Shown: positions 53,174-61,445 of the stretch, one piece after another | Numbering within the stretch: the stretch's first letter is position 1 | How the letters are laid out: every line of letters starts with the position of its first letter | Origin: Paenibacillus sp. H1-7 | Lineage (GTDB): Bacteria; Bacillota; Bacilli; Paenibacillales; NBRC-103111 | Reading direction: 5' to 3' | Length of the DNA stretch: 64,000 nt | Assembly (NCBI RefSeq): GCF_022354825.1 | Contig: NZ_CP031168.1 | Location: 5,209,501 to 5,273,500 of the forward strand | Made by a program: the position numbers and the translations under genes | Notes under the pieces: generated by a model | Told to the model about the DNA's origin: nothing | Databases searched by the model: none | The model's input: only the letters and a program-made list of their open reading frames with translations

Positions 53174-54334
53174 TTATGGCAGCAGCTTACGGTAAATCCG
53201 CTCCAAATCCGGAATGCTGAGCTCCTTTCGATTGTTGCTCATGAGGCGTGTCACCTGGGACGCTGCAGCGGCCAGCGCGCTGATATCCGAATCGGTGACT
53301 CCGAACTCGCTTAAATTTTGCGGGATTTGCAGCTCCTTCGTCCAAGCTTCGATCTGTTGGACGACGCGCTCGGCCACCTCGCTTCGCGAATCGCCAGCCG
53401 ATCCAAGCCCCATCGCTATACCAACTTCCATCAGCCGCTCTTCAATCGCATCCAAAATGTAATTCATCACATGCGGCAGCAGCATCGAATTGGCAACACC
53501 GTGAGGGATATGATATTTCCCGCCCAATGGATAGGCCATGGCGTGTACCGCAGCCGTGCCGGCCCCCGTCAATGCCATGCCGCCGAGCATGGACCCCATC
53601 AGCATGTCCCCGCGGGCGCGCACCGAGCCGCCTTCATGATACGCGGACGTGATGCTGCCCGATATCAGCCGGATGGATTGAAGGGCGAACGCATCGCTTA
53701 GCGGATTCGCTTTGTTGGAAATATAGGATTCCAACGAATGTGTGAATGCATCCATCCCCGTCGAAGCCGTAATGGCTTTGGGAAGCTCCAGCGTAACCAG
53801 AGGATCAAGCACGGCCAAATGTGGGAGCAGCCATTTGCTTACCGCGCCTATCTTCAGCTCTTCCTTAGGCAGCGTGACGATAGCGTTTGGCGTTACTTCC
53901 GAGCCGGTGCCTGAAGTCGTGGGAATCAGCATCATCGGAATGCCTCTGTTTGGAATCTTATCCACACCCAGCATTTCAGTAACCGGCATAGGATTGGTAA
54001 ACAGGACCGATAACAGCTTGACCGCGTCCAGAACGCTACCGCCTCCAAATCCGATGAGGGCGTCCGGGATGTCCGATTGGATATCACTGAAGATTTCGGT
54101 CAGCTGCTCGGCCGTCGGCTCAGGTTTGATTTCCTTATTCACTTCCCAGCTGATGTTCAATTCATCCAGCTGCTTGGTAAGTAAAGCGACATACCCCAGT
54201 CTCTCGACGCTGGGTTGGGTAAAAATGAGAACTCTCCTCAGTGGTCCCAGCTCATGAATATATTCCTTCAACGACTGCAAAGACCCTGCACCGCTTATAA
54301 TTCTACGGGCGGTTTGAAAGCTGTAATTTGGCAT
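53174..54334 (-). CDS. Iron-containing alcohol dehydrogenase
   Basis: A 386-residue group III dehydrogenase. The NAD-binding motif is ALIGFGGGSVLDAVK (GGGSxxD) near residue 90. Metal ligands are Asp/His in TGMDAFTHSLESY (about 193-205) and two His in HAMAYPLGGKYHIPHG (about 262-277). Relatives reduce lactaldehyde to propanediol or oxidise short alcohols. A lactaldehyde role would suit rhamnose catabolism by the adjacent GH78 operon (inference). ATG 54334 is preferred since GGGAG lies 7 bases upstream; a longer start at 54355 has none. Monocistronic with its own terminator. Confidence 0.92.
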   Translation of the reverse strand: MPNYSFQTARRIISGAGSLQSLKEYIHELGPLRRVLIFTQPSVERLGYVALLTKQLDELNISWEVNKEIKPEPTAEQLTEIFSDIQSDIPDALIGFGGGSVLDAVKLLSVLFTNPMPVTEMLGVDKIPNRGIPMMLIPTTSGTGSEVTPNAIVTLPKEELKIGAVSKWLLPHLAVLDPLVTLELPKAITASTGMDAFTHSLESYISNKANPLSDAFALQSIRLISGSITSAYHEGGSVRARGDMLMGSMLGGMALTGAGTAAVHAMAYPLGGKYHIPHGVANSMLLPHVMNYILDAIEERLMEVGIAMGLGSAGDSRSEVAERVVQQIEAWTKELQIPQNLSEFGVTDSDISALAAAASQVTRLMSNNRKELSIPDLERIYRKLLP

Positions 54335-54470
54335 TACTATTCTCCCTTCAGGCAAAGATATCTACTTCACTTTGATATATGTTATATACAACATGTATTG
54401 CTCCCATTCAGTTTAGATGCAAGCTTCCTGACTGTCAATGCCCAATCAGGCATGTTTGCTCCTCCACTAG

Positions 54471-55814
54471 CTATTCGTATTCGCTGATGCCGCCTTCCTT
54501 CTGAATTTTGATGGTCTCCTCGATCCCTTTGTTCATCGAATCGTTGGTCATTCGGAGGGCGGTAAGACTATCTTTGGATTCTGTCGAGATGAGCTTCCAC
54601 ACCATGTCCGTATTTTCGTTGATAAAGGTAAGACCCGGCTTCCGTAACGGCGGCTTCGCACTGTTCAAAGCAAAGAGCGATTGGACTCGCTTGCCTCTCC
54701 ACTCCGGCACGAGTTGTCCATAAGCTTGCTGAACGGCGGGATCCAGCAGCGGTGACATCACGCCTTGCTTGGACATTTCAATCTGCACCTCCGGAGATAA
54801 CAGGTAAGCAATCACTTGAAACGCCAAGTCCTTCTTGGTCGATTGATTCGTAATGAACATTCCGTTCGTATTAGGCTGAAATTTGGACTTCGGAGCTTCC
54901 GGAAATACGGGCACGGAGGACATATCGAAGTTCAGTTTTTTATTACCATTGACGATTTTGGTCACATTTTCCATCGAATCGACGATCATCGCAATTTTTT
55001 CCTTGGCAAAATCATTCGTCTTCACCAGCTGATTGCCCGGGATATCATAGAACCGTCTAATATTGTCTGCAATTTTCTTCCAGTTATCCGTCACCATGGA
55101 AGCCTTATTCTCGTTAGGATCGAGTCCGGGCTCCGACAGCTGATTAAATCGCAGATAATGGGCTGGATTCATCTGAAATCCTTTGTAAGTGATGTCTCCG
55201 TCCTGCCTTGTCAGCTTTTTGGCCAATTCGTAAGCCTCATCCCAAGTCATACCGTCTTTGGGGTAATCGACTCCGAACTTGTCGAAAATATCCTTGTTGT
55301 ACAGCAGGACCCACTCGTTAGAGTTAAAAGGAAGCGAATACAATTTGCCGTCCGACGTATTGATGGAATGCTGCATATCGGCCGGGTTCAGCTTGCTCGT
55401 ATCAAAGTTGTATTTCTTAATCATCTCGGTCATGTCATATTCCATCTTGAACCTGCGAACTTGGCGGTACGTATTGCGGCGGACCTCATCGAAGACGATA
55501 TCGGGAATCGTGCCTGCTGCAATCAGATCTTCATACCGTCTGCCGGGGTTATCCCAGGCTACATGCTTGATTTTAATATCCGGAAACTTCTTCTTAATAA
55601 ATTGGCCGACCTGCTGTTCGAAGATCTCTTCCTTGACGAAATAAGCGGGCCAGGCGGTAAAAATGAACAATTCATTCTCTGCCGGAGGCAAATTGGTTTG
55701 TGTTGAAGCCGTTTCGGCCGTTCCTCCTGCCTGACCTCCTTCTCCGCCGTAGCACCCTGCCAAAAGGACGAGCGCAGAGCCTATCAAACAGCTATTCTTC
55801 CATACCTTTTTCAT
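54471..55814 (-). CDS. Orphan extracellular solute-binding lipoprotein beside two-component system
   Basis: A 447-residue family 1 binding protein with lipobox LLAGC (Cys21). It shares NKDIFDKFG-x-x-YPKDGMTWDE and overall length with the protein at 13981-15288, so these are paralogues. No permease genes are adjacent. Instead it follows a sensor kinase/response regulator pair on the same strand by about 150 bases. It may act as a periplasm-side sensor subunit for that kinase, or serve a distant transporter. ATG 55814 is preferred over TTG 55826, which lies on the ribosome site AGGAGG. Confidence 0.9.
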   Translation of the reverse strand: MKKVWKNSCLIGSALVLLAGCYGGEGGQAGGTAETASTQTNLPPAENELFIFTAWPAYFVKEEIFEQQVGQFIKKKFPDIKIKHVAWDNPGRRYEDLIAAGTIPDIVFDEVRRNTYRQVRRFKMEYDMTEMIKKYNFDTSKLNPADMQHSINTSDGKLYSLPFNSNEWVLLYNKDIFDKFGVDYPKDGMTWDEAYELAKKLTRQDGDITYKGFQMNPAHYLRFNQLSEPGLDPNENKASMVTDNWKKIADNIRRFYDIPGNQLVKTNDFAKEKIAMIVDSMENVTKIVNGNKKLNFDMSSVPVFPEAPKSKFQPNTNGMFITNQSTKKDLAFQVIAYLLSPEVQIEMSKQGVMSPLLDPAVQQAYGQLVPEWRGKRVQSLFALNSAKPPLRKPGLTFINENTDMVWKLISTESKDSLTALRMTNDSMNKGIEETIKIQKEGGISEYE

Positions 55815-55970
55815 TAATCGATCCAACCTCCTGATTCTTAAATTCGCTGCCTATTAATACGATCTTACTCGTATGACGGCGGGATGGTAACGGTAACATT
55901 TTAAGAAAAGTGGACTGAATTAATCTCTTTCTCATGATTTCTTTTATAGGCAGCTGCCTCTCATGTCAGC

Positions 55971-57500
55971 TTACCGGTGAAGCCTCTGAAATTCTCCCGG
56001 CGTCGTTCCTGTCATTTCTTTGAACACGCGAGAGAAATATTTGGCATCCGAATACCCTACCCGCTCTGCGACTTCAAATGTTTTTAGCCCGCTTCCGATC
56101 AGCAGCTGCTTAGCTCTAGTAATTCTAGTATCTTTAAGAAACGCTGTAAAAGATATGCCCAGTTCCTTTTGGAACAAGGAGCTTAAATACTCGGGAGTAA
56201 TGTGCAAGGAATGAGCCAATGCCTCCAGCGTGATGCCCGAATGATACCGGTCTTTAATAATCTTCAGGCATTTGTTGATAACAAGGCTATAGGATGATGG
56301 GGTCCGATCGAAGGCTGCGCCAATTCTATCGACAGTTTCTCTTAGGACGCAGCGAAGTTCGTTTGGGGTTTGAACTAGTGACAGCCGGTGGTAGATCTCC
56401 CCCGGTCCAAGCGCTTCGCCAAGTACCGCACCTGCTACATGAAGCATCGCCGAGACCAGACGAATGCCCGCGTCGATGACATCTTGCGGATCTACAGCCT
56501 CGCTCATGCATTGACTAACAAAGCAGTCCGCCTGCTGCATCAGCTTCTCTTGATCGCGATTGGAGACCGCTTCCTTAATGCTCCACTCCTTCTGTGCCGG
56601 ATAGGCGAATGGTTTGTCAGGAAGCTTCTCAATGAATTCGCGGTTGTAACAACGGCAGTTCTGAACAAGTGACCATTTGCGAATGGCTCTCGCTTCCAAG
56701 AAGGCTTCTTTCAGCTGACGGAATTGGGGTACATGCGCCCACGTCACCACCAAATCATCTAATGACAAAGACCGAAGCTGCGCATGCAAGTGTTCCCACA
56801 ATACATTCGGACGATACGATGCCGAGAATGGCGTACGTTGCAAATAGATCATGATTTCGCTATGCTCAGGAAAATTTTCCATCACAACCTCCTGCACACT
56901 TGGTTCTTGTTTCAAGGCGCTGCGCAACCTTTCTTTTACCACCGTCACAGACTGTTCGTACTCCTTGCCTAGATAGACGGATGCTGTATAACCGTCCACA
57001 GCCGCATCGTCTGCCAGCCACGGTTTGATGCTAGGAGGAACATGATCCCAATCCCACTCCGCTTCCGCAAGAAGCTGCTTGATCCAGTCTTCACGATCCG
57101 GCGAACGTCCGTCTATATACGATGACGAGCATTCTGCTTCCGCTCTCAATAGAGCCTGCTTTAAATCATCCGCTGTAACCGGCTTAAGCAAATATTCAAT
57201 CACTGTACCGAATTGAAGCGCCTTGCGGGCATATTCAAAATCGGAATAGCCGCTCAAGATGATCGTCCTAGGAGGTGATCCCCCGCCCTCCTTCAGCTTC
57301 TCCAGCATCTCAATCCCGTTCATGACCGGCATCCGAATATCCGTAATGATCAAATCCGGCTTCAACCTCCGGATCGTGCCCAGTCCAACATCCCCGTTCT
57401 CGCACTCCCCGACTACCTGATAGGCATCGCTTACTTTATGGATGAAACGGACAATGCTATAGCGTATTTTCTCTTCATCCTCCACGATTACGATTCTCAT
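55971..57500 (-). CDS. Response regulator, YesN type
   Basis: A 509-residue regulator. The receiver has IVEDEE, the phospho-acceptor Asp in IITDIRMPVMNG (about 55), and Lys in EYLLKPVTADD. The AraC domain (about 405-507) contains ALAHSLHITPEYLSSLFQKE and VAERVGYSDAKYFSRVFKE in outline. Its start overlaps the end of the sensor kinase gene by 26 bases, so the two are translationally coupled. The likely target is the following binding-protein gene (inference). Confidence 0.94.
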   Translation of the reverse strand: MRIVIVEDEEKIRYSIVRFIHKVSDAYQVVGECENGDVGLGTIRRLKPDLIITDIRMPVMNGIEMLEKLKEGGGSPPRTIILSGYSDFEYARKALQFGTVIEYLLKPVTADDLKQALLRAEAECSSSYIDGRSPDREDWIKQLLAEAEWDWDHVPPSIKPWLADDAAVDGYTASVYLGKEYEQSVTVVKERLRSALKQEPSVQEVVMENFPEHSEIMIYLQRTPFSASYRPNVLWEHLHAQLRSLSLDDLVVTWAHVPQFRQLKEAFLEARAIRKWSLVQNCRCYNREFIEKLPDKPFAYPAQKEWSIKEAVSNRDQEKLMQQADCFVSQCMSEAVDPQDVIDAGIRLVSAMLHVAGAVLGEALGPGEIYHRLSLVQTPNELRCVLRETVDRIGAAFDRTPSSYSLVINKCLKIIKDRYHSGITLEALAHSLHITPEYLSSLFQKELGISFTAFLKDTRITRAKQLLIGSGLKTFEVAERVGYSDAKYFSRVFKEMTGTTPGEFQRLHR

Positions 57501-59355
57501 TATCCATCACAGCCTCCTTCGGATTATCGAATTGTATGGGTAACAGCAGCGTTACTTTCGTGCCGCAGCCCTTTTGACTCATGATCCTGCACTCCGCCGC
57601 TTCCCCGTAATAGAGATGCAGCCGGTCCATAACATTGCGGACGCCGATACCGCTGCCTGCAGCATCCGACTTATCGGGATCAAGGCTGCCATGCTGCATG
57701 CTGCTTACCGAAGCTTCATCCATCCCGCAGCCGTTGTCTTCTATTTCAATACATAAACGCTGTATTTCTGTGATATAAAAACGGATATGGAGCTCTGCTC
57801 CTGTCTTCATTCCTGCAAAACCATGCACAAGCGAATTCTCCACAAAAGGCTGAAGCAGCAGTTTATATAGCTTGGCTTCATTCAGTTCAGGCTTCAGATG
57901 GACGTAATATTGAAAGGAATCGTTGAAACGATGCTTTTGCAAATACAAATAATGCTCGAGCCACTCCAGCTCCTTGGCCAGCGGGACCATCTTGTTGCTG
58001 TGACTGATACTGTATCGAAGAATGAGCGCAAGCCCTTTCAGCATACGGCTGATGTCATGCTCGTCTTTTTCAATAGCCATCCAGTTGATCGAGTCCAGCG
58101 TATTATACAAAAAATGCGGGTTGATCTGTGCCTCCAAGGAACGGATTTCCGATTCTTTCTGCTTTTGCACAGCACATTTCGTTTCTTCCATCAGTTCGTT
58201 GATCGTCTCCATCATTTTATTGTAGCTTGCAGCAATAATGGATATTTCGTCGCCGGTGCGCTCCTCGACCTTTACATTCAGATTGCCATGCTCCGTCTGC
58301 TTCATTGCGTTGACGATGGTATGGATCGATCGGGTCAGCAGTCCCGAGAAATAAACGATAAGCAGCGTGGAAAACAGAAAGACTACGCTCCCCGTCCAAA
58401 TGTTAAGCTTCTGCATGGCGTACAGCTCTGCAAACATCTTCTTTTCACTGGTAACGTTTACAATAGTCCATCCGGTTTTCTCATTGGGATAATGGTTGAG
58501 AACGGAGGCCTGCCCTAGAATGACGGCTGCTTCAGGAAGACTGCTGTCCGAAAAACGCATCGTTGTGTCGTCCAGCAGATCATCAAATCGGGCTCCGATC
58601 TTACTTTTATCAGGAGAAGAGACGATGATGTTATTCGCGTCAATGAGGTAAATGGTACTATCGATGCCATTTGGCGATGAAGCTGCTGAAGTGTTGCTGA
58701 TCGCGTTCGCCAAAACCGACTCCTCCAGCGTCATGACGATGTAGCCCATCCTCTCCAGCCGGCCGGATGAAATGCCGAACAGTTTCCGGGCAATATGAAA
58801 GCCGTATTGCGCATCCTTGCTGTCCGTTTTCAGTTTTTCCGCAGCGGTTATGAGAGGTTCCTCCTGCATGCCGTTAAGCTTCATGATCAAAAGAAACGGC
58901 GTGCCTTCCCGTTCCGGATTCCAGGTCATATCCGTGTCCTTATCGTACGATAACAGGATGTTCCCATTCTTATCGAAAAAGGTGAAGCCGCGAATCCCGG
59001 CTTTGGAATTCGTATATCCTTCGAATATTCGTTGCAGCGTATCGGAGTTAACCAACTGCTCAAAATCAGAGCCGTACAGCATTTTTTTAGTAGAATGGAC
59101 AACCTCTTCGTTTAACATTAATTGGTATAGCGTATCCTCATACATGGATAAGGTAGCGTTCAAATGCTTGTTCGTTTGAATCAAATGATGGGTTACGAGA
59201 TCGTTGATTTTCGTTTTCATCGTTTGCGTTGAATTCATGTAGGTGATGTAATGCATAACTATGGACGGCAAAAACACGACCAGAACAAAGGTAATGATAA
59301 GCTTATTACGATAGTTTAATTCAAGCCTATTGAATTTGAACATCAACTGCCTCAT
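57475..59355 (-). CDS. Sensor histidine kinase, YesM type
   Basis: A 626-residue membrane kinase. The first helix is at about 18-38, an extracellular Cache-like sensor at about 40-300, and a second helix at about 305-328. The HAMP domain follows, with the phospho-acceptor His in EAQINPHFLYNTLDS. The ATPase boxes are QPFVENSLVHG, IEDNGCGMDE and GSGIGVRN. It is the first gene of kinase-regulator-(binding protein). The ribosome site is weak (AAAAAGATG). ATG 59355 is taken over TTG 59358. Confidence 0.93.
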   Translation of the reverse strand: MRQLMFKFNRLELNYRNKLIITFVLVVFLPSIVMHYITYMNSTQTMKTKINDLVTHHLIQTNKHLNATLSMYEDTLYQLMLNEEVVHSTKKMLYGSDFEQLVNSDTLQRIFEGYTNSKAGIRGFTFFDKNGNILLSYDKDTDMTWNPEREGTPFLLIMKLNGMQEEPLITAAEKLKTDSKDAQYGFHIARKLFGISSGRLERMGYIVMTLEESVLANAISNTSAASSPNGIDSTIYLIDANNIIVSSPDKSKIGARFDDLLDDTTMRFSDSSLPEAAVILGQASVLNHYPNEKTGWTIVNVTSEKKMFAELYAMQKLNIWTGSVVFLFSTLLIVYFSGLLTRSIHTIVNAMKQTEHGNLNVKVEERTGDEISIIAASYNKMMETINELMEETKCAVQKQKESEIRSLEAQINPHFLYNTLDSINWMAIEKDEHDISRMLKGLALILRYSISHSNKMVPLAKELEWLEHYLYLQKHRFNDSFQYYVHLKPELNEAKLYKLLLQPFVENSLVHGFAGMKTGAELHIRFYITEIQRLCIEIEDNGCGMDEASVSSMQHGSLDPDKSDAAGSGIGVRNVMDRLHLYYGEAAECRIMSQKGCGTKVTLLLPIQFDNPKEAVMDNENRNRGG

Positions 59356-59472
59356 CAATTCATCTTTTTCTACAATAATAATACTTGCCGCTTAACTTAC
59401 TATAGTGGATTTCGTTCATTTTAGTCTGCGATACTATCATTTTTTGACTTCAAAAAGCAGGACAGACAGTAA

Positions 59473-59504
59473 AGCGACCCTTCCTGATATCAGAAAGGAT
59501 CGCT
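59473..59504 (-). terminator. Terminator of helveticin-like gene
   Basis: AGCGACCCTTCCTGAT pairs with ATCAGAAAGGATCGCT with several G-U pairs and almost no loop. It lies 16 bases beyond the stop codon. Confidence 0.7.
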
Positions 59505-59519
59505 CTGTTTTAGATGCTA

Positions 59520-60509
59520 TTAAAATATGCTGTCGGAAACGTAATAAATTTTCTGGGTATTTTGTTTATTTACCGGGTCTGTAACGATAGTAAAATATAC
59601 ATTTCCGTTCTTTGTCTGTACTCCCTCGATTTCGTGAGTTCCCACATTGGTGATGTTCGCCAGGGTTTTGTAAGCGCCGGTGTTGGACATCATCGCAATC
59701 TGCGGAGTATCGCCTTCCGCGCCGCCCGACGTATAGATTTCCGTATTGCTGAGCATATCCGCCCCCTGGAAAGAACCGTTCGGTCTGACAATAGCACTGC
59801 CGGTCTGCGAAAAGCTGGTAATGCATGCGCTGACAGCCGCTGCACTGTCCAATCGAATCTGTTCATTGCTGTCGAGAAGCTGGTTCAGCTTTACTGTGTC
59901 GTAGATCGACCAAGTTACTTTACCGTCGGTAGTTTGTACACGGAATACCGTATGCGTGCTGTTGCCGCCGCCATCGACACGGTAGGTTGTTCCCAAGCTT
60001 GTGCCGGTCTCATTGGCGTAGTTCATATACGTAAACCGATGAAGATCCGTATAATCATAGGTGGCTCCGGCCGAGTACTGAAGTCTTGCTACCTGGAGAG
60101 ACCAGTAATATGATGTTGAAGGATCCGCTTTAGAGCTGAAATAAAAGTAATTGATTCCGTTATAAGTATACATGTCAAGCGTCTGGCAATGCCCGGCATT
60201 GGTGACTGTCATTTCATCCACGTAAGTAGCGTCGTTTCCGTTAATGAGCAATCTTGACAGATAGCACGTTCCTCCAGAGCGCTGTGTAACGTAAACATAT
60301 GTCGAAGCGATATATGCTTTCTGAATGGCCACGTTGTGTTTAAGTCCCTTGAGGTTGTATGCGAGGGTTGCCGATGCGTTTACTGTTTTCCCGGGAGTTG
60401 CCGCAAAGACAGGCAAAACGGGCAGTGCCGAAATAAGAATCGCCAGGACAAACGACGCGACAAATTTGAACTGCTTTTTCATAAAGCGGAAAGCTTGAAC
60501 ATTAACCAT
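59520..60509 (-). CDS. Helveticin-J-like secreted protein (class III bacteriocin family)
   Basis: A 329-residue protein with a clear Sec signal peptide (about 10-37, ending VFAA). The mature part resembles helveticin J: VAIQKAYIASTYVYVTQRSG, then a TNAGHCQTLDMYTYNG segment. Later come NGSFQGADMLSNTEIYTSGG and a final HEIEGVQTKNGNVYFTI. Repeated beta-strand blocks suggest a propeller. Helveticin J is a heat-labile bacteriocin of lactobacilli; related proteins in Bacillota are largely uncharacterised. No immunity or export gene is visible nearby. ATG 60509 is preferred because AGGAGG lies 7 bases upstream; a longer frame to 60569 lacks a site. A cre-like box and a terminator-type leader precede it. 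Confidence 0.75.
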   Translation of the reverse strand: MVNVQAFRFMKKQFKFVASFVLAILISALPVLPVFAATPGKTVNASATLAYNLKGLKHNVAIQKAYIASTYVYVTQRSGGTCYLSRLLINGNDATYVDEMTVTNAGHCQTLDMYTYNGINYFYFSSKADPSTSYYWSLQVARLQYSAGATYDYTDLHRFTYMNYANETGTSLGTTYRVDGGGNSTHTVFRVQTTDGKVTWSIYDTVKLNQLLDSNEQIRLDSAAAVSACITSFSQTGSAIVRPNGSFQGADMLSNTEIYTSGGAEGDTPQIAMMSNTGAYKTLANITNVGTHEIEGVQTKNGNVYFTIVTDPVNKQNTQKIYYVSDSIF

Positions 60510-60631
60510 ACTGATACCTCCTAATGGACTCATATTATGGGACTCGGAGTTGTCTTCATGCTGTATCAAAAAGACATGTAGTCTCGCTTGTTCAGCCTCT
60601 CCTCCTTTCTGCAGGTAACAAGCCCGATGAA

Positions 60632-60687
60632 ATAAAAAAACCGGACATTAGCACCCTCACCTCAAGGCGAGAATGTAACATCCGGGT
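60632..60687 (-). terminator. Leader terminator / attenuator before helveticin-like gene
   Basis: On the minus strand a long hairpin with CCGGA and TCCGG ends, and inner stem CTCGCC/GGTGAG, is followed by seven T. It lies within the 5' leader, over 120 bases before the coding start. An outer 8-bp stem GTTACCTG/CAGGTAAC (60705-60712 / 60610-60617) encloses it. Confidence 0.75.
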
Positions 60688-60693
60688 TTTCTC
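60655..60693 (-). CDS. Candidate 12-residue leader ORF within terminator
   Basis: ATG at 60693 opens MRKPGCYILALR, then TGA. It spans the 5' arm and loop of the leader terminator, so its translation would unfold the hairpin. The ribosome site (GGGTAGAG) is weak, so translation is uncertain. Confidence 0.3.
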
Positions 60694-60726
60694 ATGGACT
60701 CTACCCGTTACCTGATACCAGCATAT

Positions 60727-60775
60727 GGAAATCGCTTACACCCCATATTTTCCTTTAAACCGCCGGAAGTGTCAA
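60727..60775 (-). promoter_or_regulatory. Promoter with overlapping cre box, helveticin-like gene
   Basis: On the minus strand TTGACA (60770-60775) and GAAAAT (60747-60752) are 17 bases apart. TGTAAGCGATTTCC (60727-60740) follows at the expected transcription start and matches the cre consensus TGWAANCGNTNWCA at all but the last position. Catabolite repression by CcpA is likely. Confidence 0.65.
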
Positions 60776-60815
60776 GATATTAAATTGTAAAGAAGGAGAA
60801 AATGATGGTGACCTT

Positions 60816-61268
60816 CTAGGAAGTCATTTCCAAAAAAGCGACGACTTGATTTACTTTTTCTAAGTCATTAGGAGCCATCTTCAAAGTCGATGCCGGCTCC
60901 CCCGTACCGCCGTAAATAAACGGATAACGGAAAAGTCCTCTATCAACGATACAAGGCAATGAAAGGACTAAAGCAACACTCCCTACAGCATAGCCGGTTA
61001 TCTGTTGAACTTCTTTCGGGGAAGCCATTTTCAGCTGGCTGCATCCAATTAGCCCCACGATATCTTCAAAATTCACTCGACCGCGATCGCCGGAAACAAT
61101 CACTGCAAAGTAGCCTTTGTCTGACTTGAGAACTAAAGTTGGTGCGGTTTGGCCTAATTCAATACCAAAATAATCGGCACCTTCCTGTGCAATACGGATT
61201 GGTTTATCGTGATGAATGATTTCATATTGAACTTCTTTTTGTTGCAAAATGGTTTGTAATATTTCCAT
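60816..61268 (-). CDS. YbaK/ProX-type aminoacyl-tRNA deacylase-like protein
   Basis: A 150-residue single-domain protein of the YbaK/EbsC family, related to the editing domain of prolyl-tRNA synthetase. Features are IRIAQEGADYFGIELGQTAP at the start, LKSDKGYFAVIVSGDRGRV with the conserved Lys, and a later PCIVDRGLF with FIYGGTGEPASTLKM. It probably hydrolyses mischarged aminoacyl-tRNA in trans. AAGGAG lies 11 bases before ATG. Monocistronic. Confidence 0.88.
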   Translation of the reverse strand: MEILQTILQQKEVQYEIIHHDKPIRIAQEGADYFGIELGQTAPTLVLKSDKGYFAVIVSGDRGRVNFEDIVGLIGCSQLKMASPKEVQQITGYAVGSVALVLSLPCIVDRGLFRYPFIYGGTGEPASTLKMAPNDLEKVNQVVAFLEMTS

Positions 61269-61424
61269 AAATAGGTGTACTCCTTATCGAATAGTTGAAG
61301 CCAATAACCATCATATGGAAATATAATAACGAATTTATTCTTGCTCTGGCAAGCTATTAAACGCTTTATATTTCCTTCATCCATTGAAAGGAAGGCTCCT
61401 ACTGCTGGAAAAACAACAATAGCC

Positions 61425-61445
61425 CAGATGATAAAAGATCATCTG
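61425..61445 (-). terminator. Hairpin at end of repeat-tail hydrolase gene
   Basis: CAGATGAT (61425-61432) pairs with ATCATCTG (61438-61445). On the minus strand it overlaps the stop codon and is followed by a TTGTTGTTTTT run. Confidence 0.65.

Noticed and set aside
60510..60775. A c-di-AMP or LicT/SacY-type antiterminator element before the helveticin-like gene
   Set aside because: The conserved core sequences of those elements are not present. Only a terminator-type hairpin and a cre box are visible.
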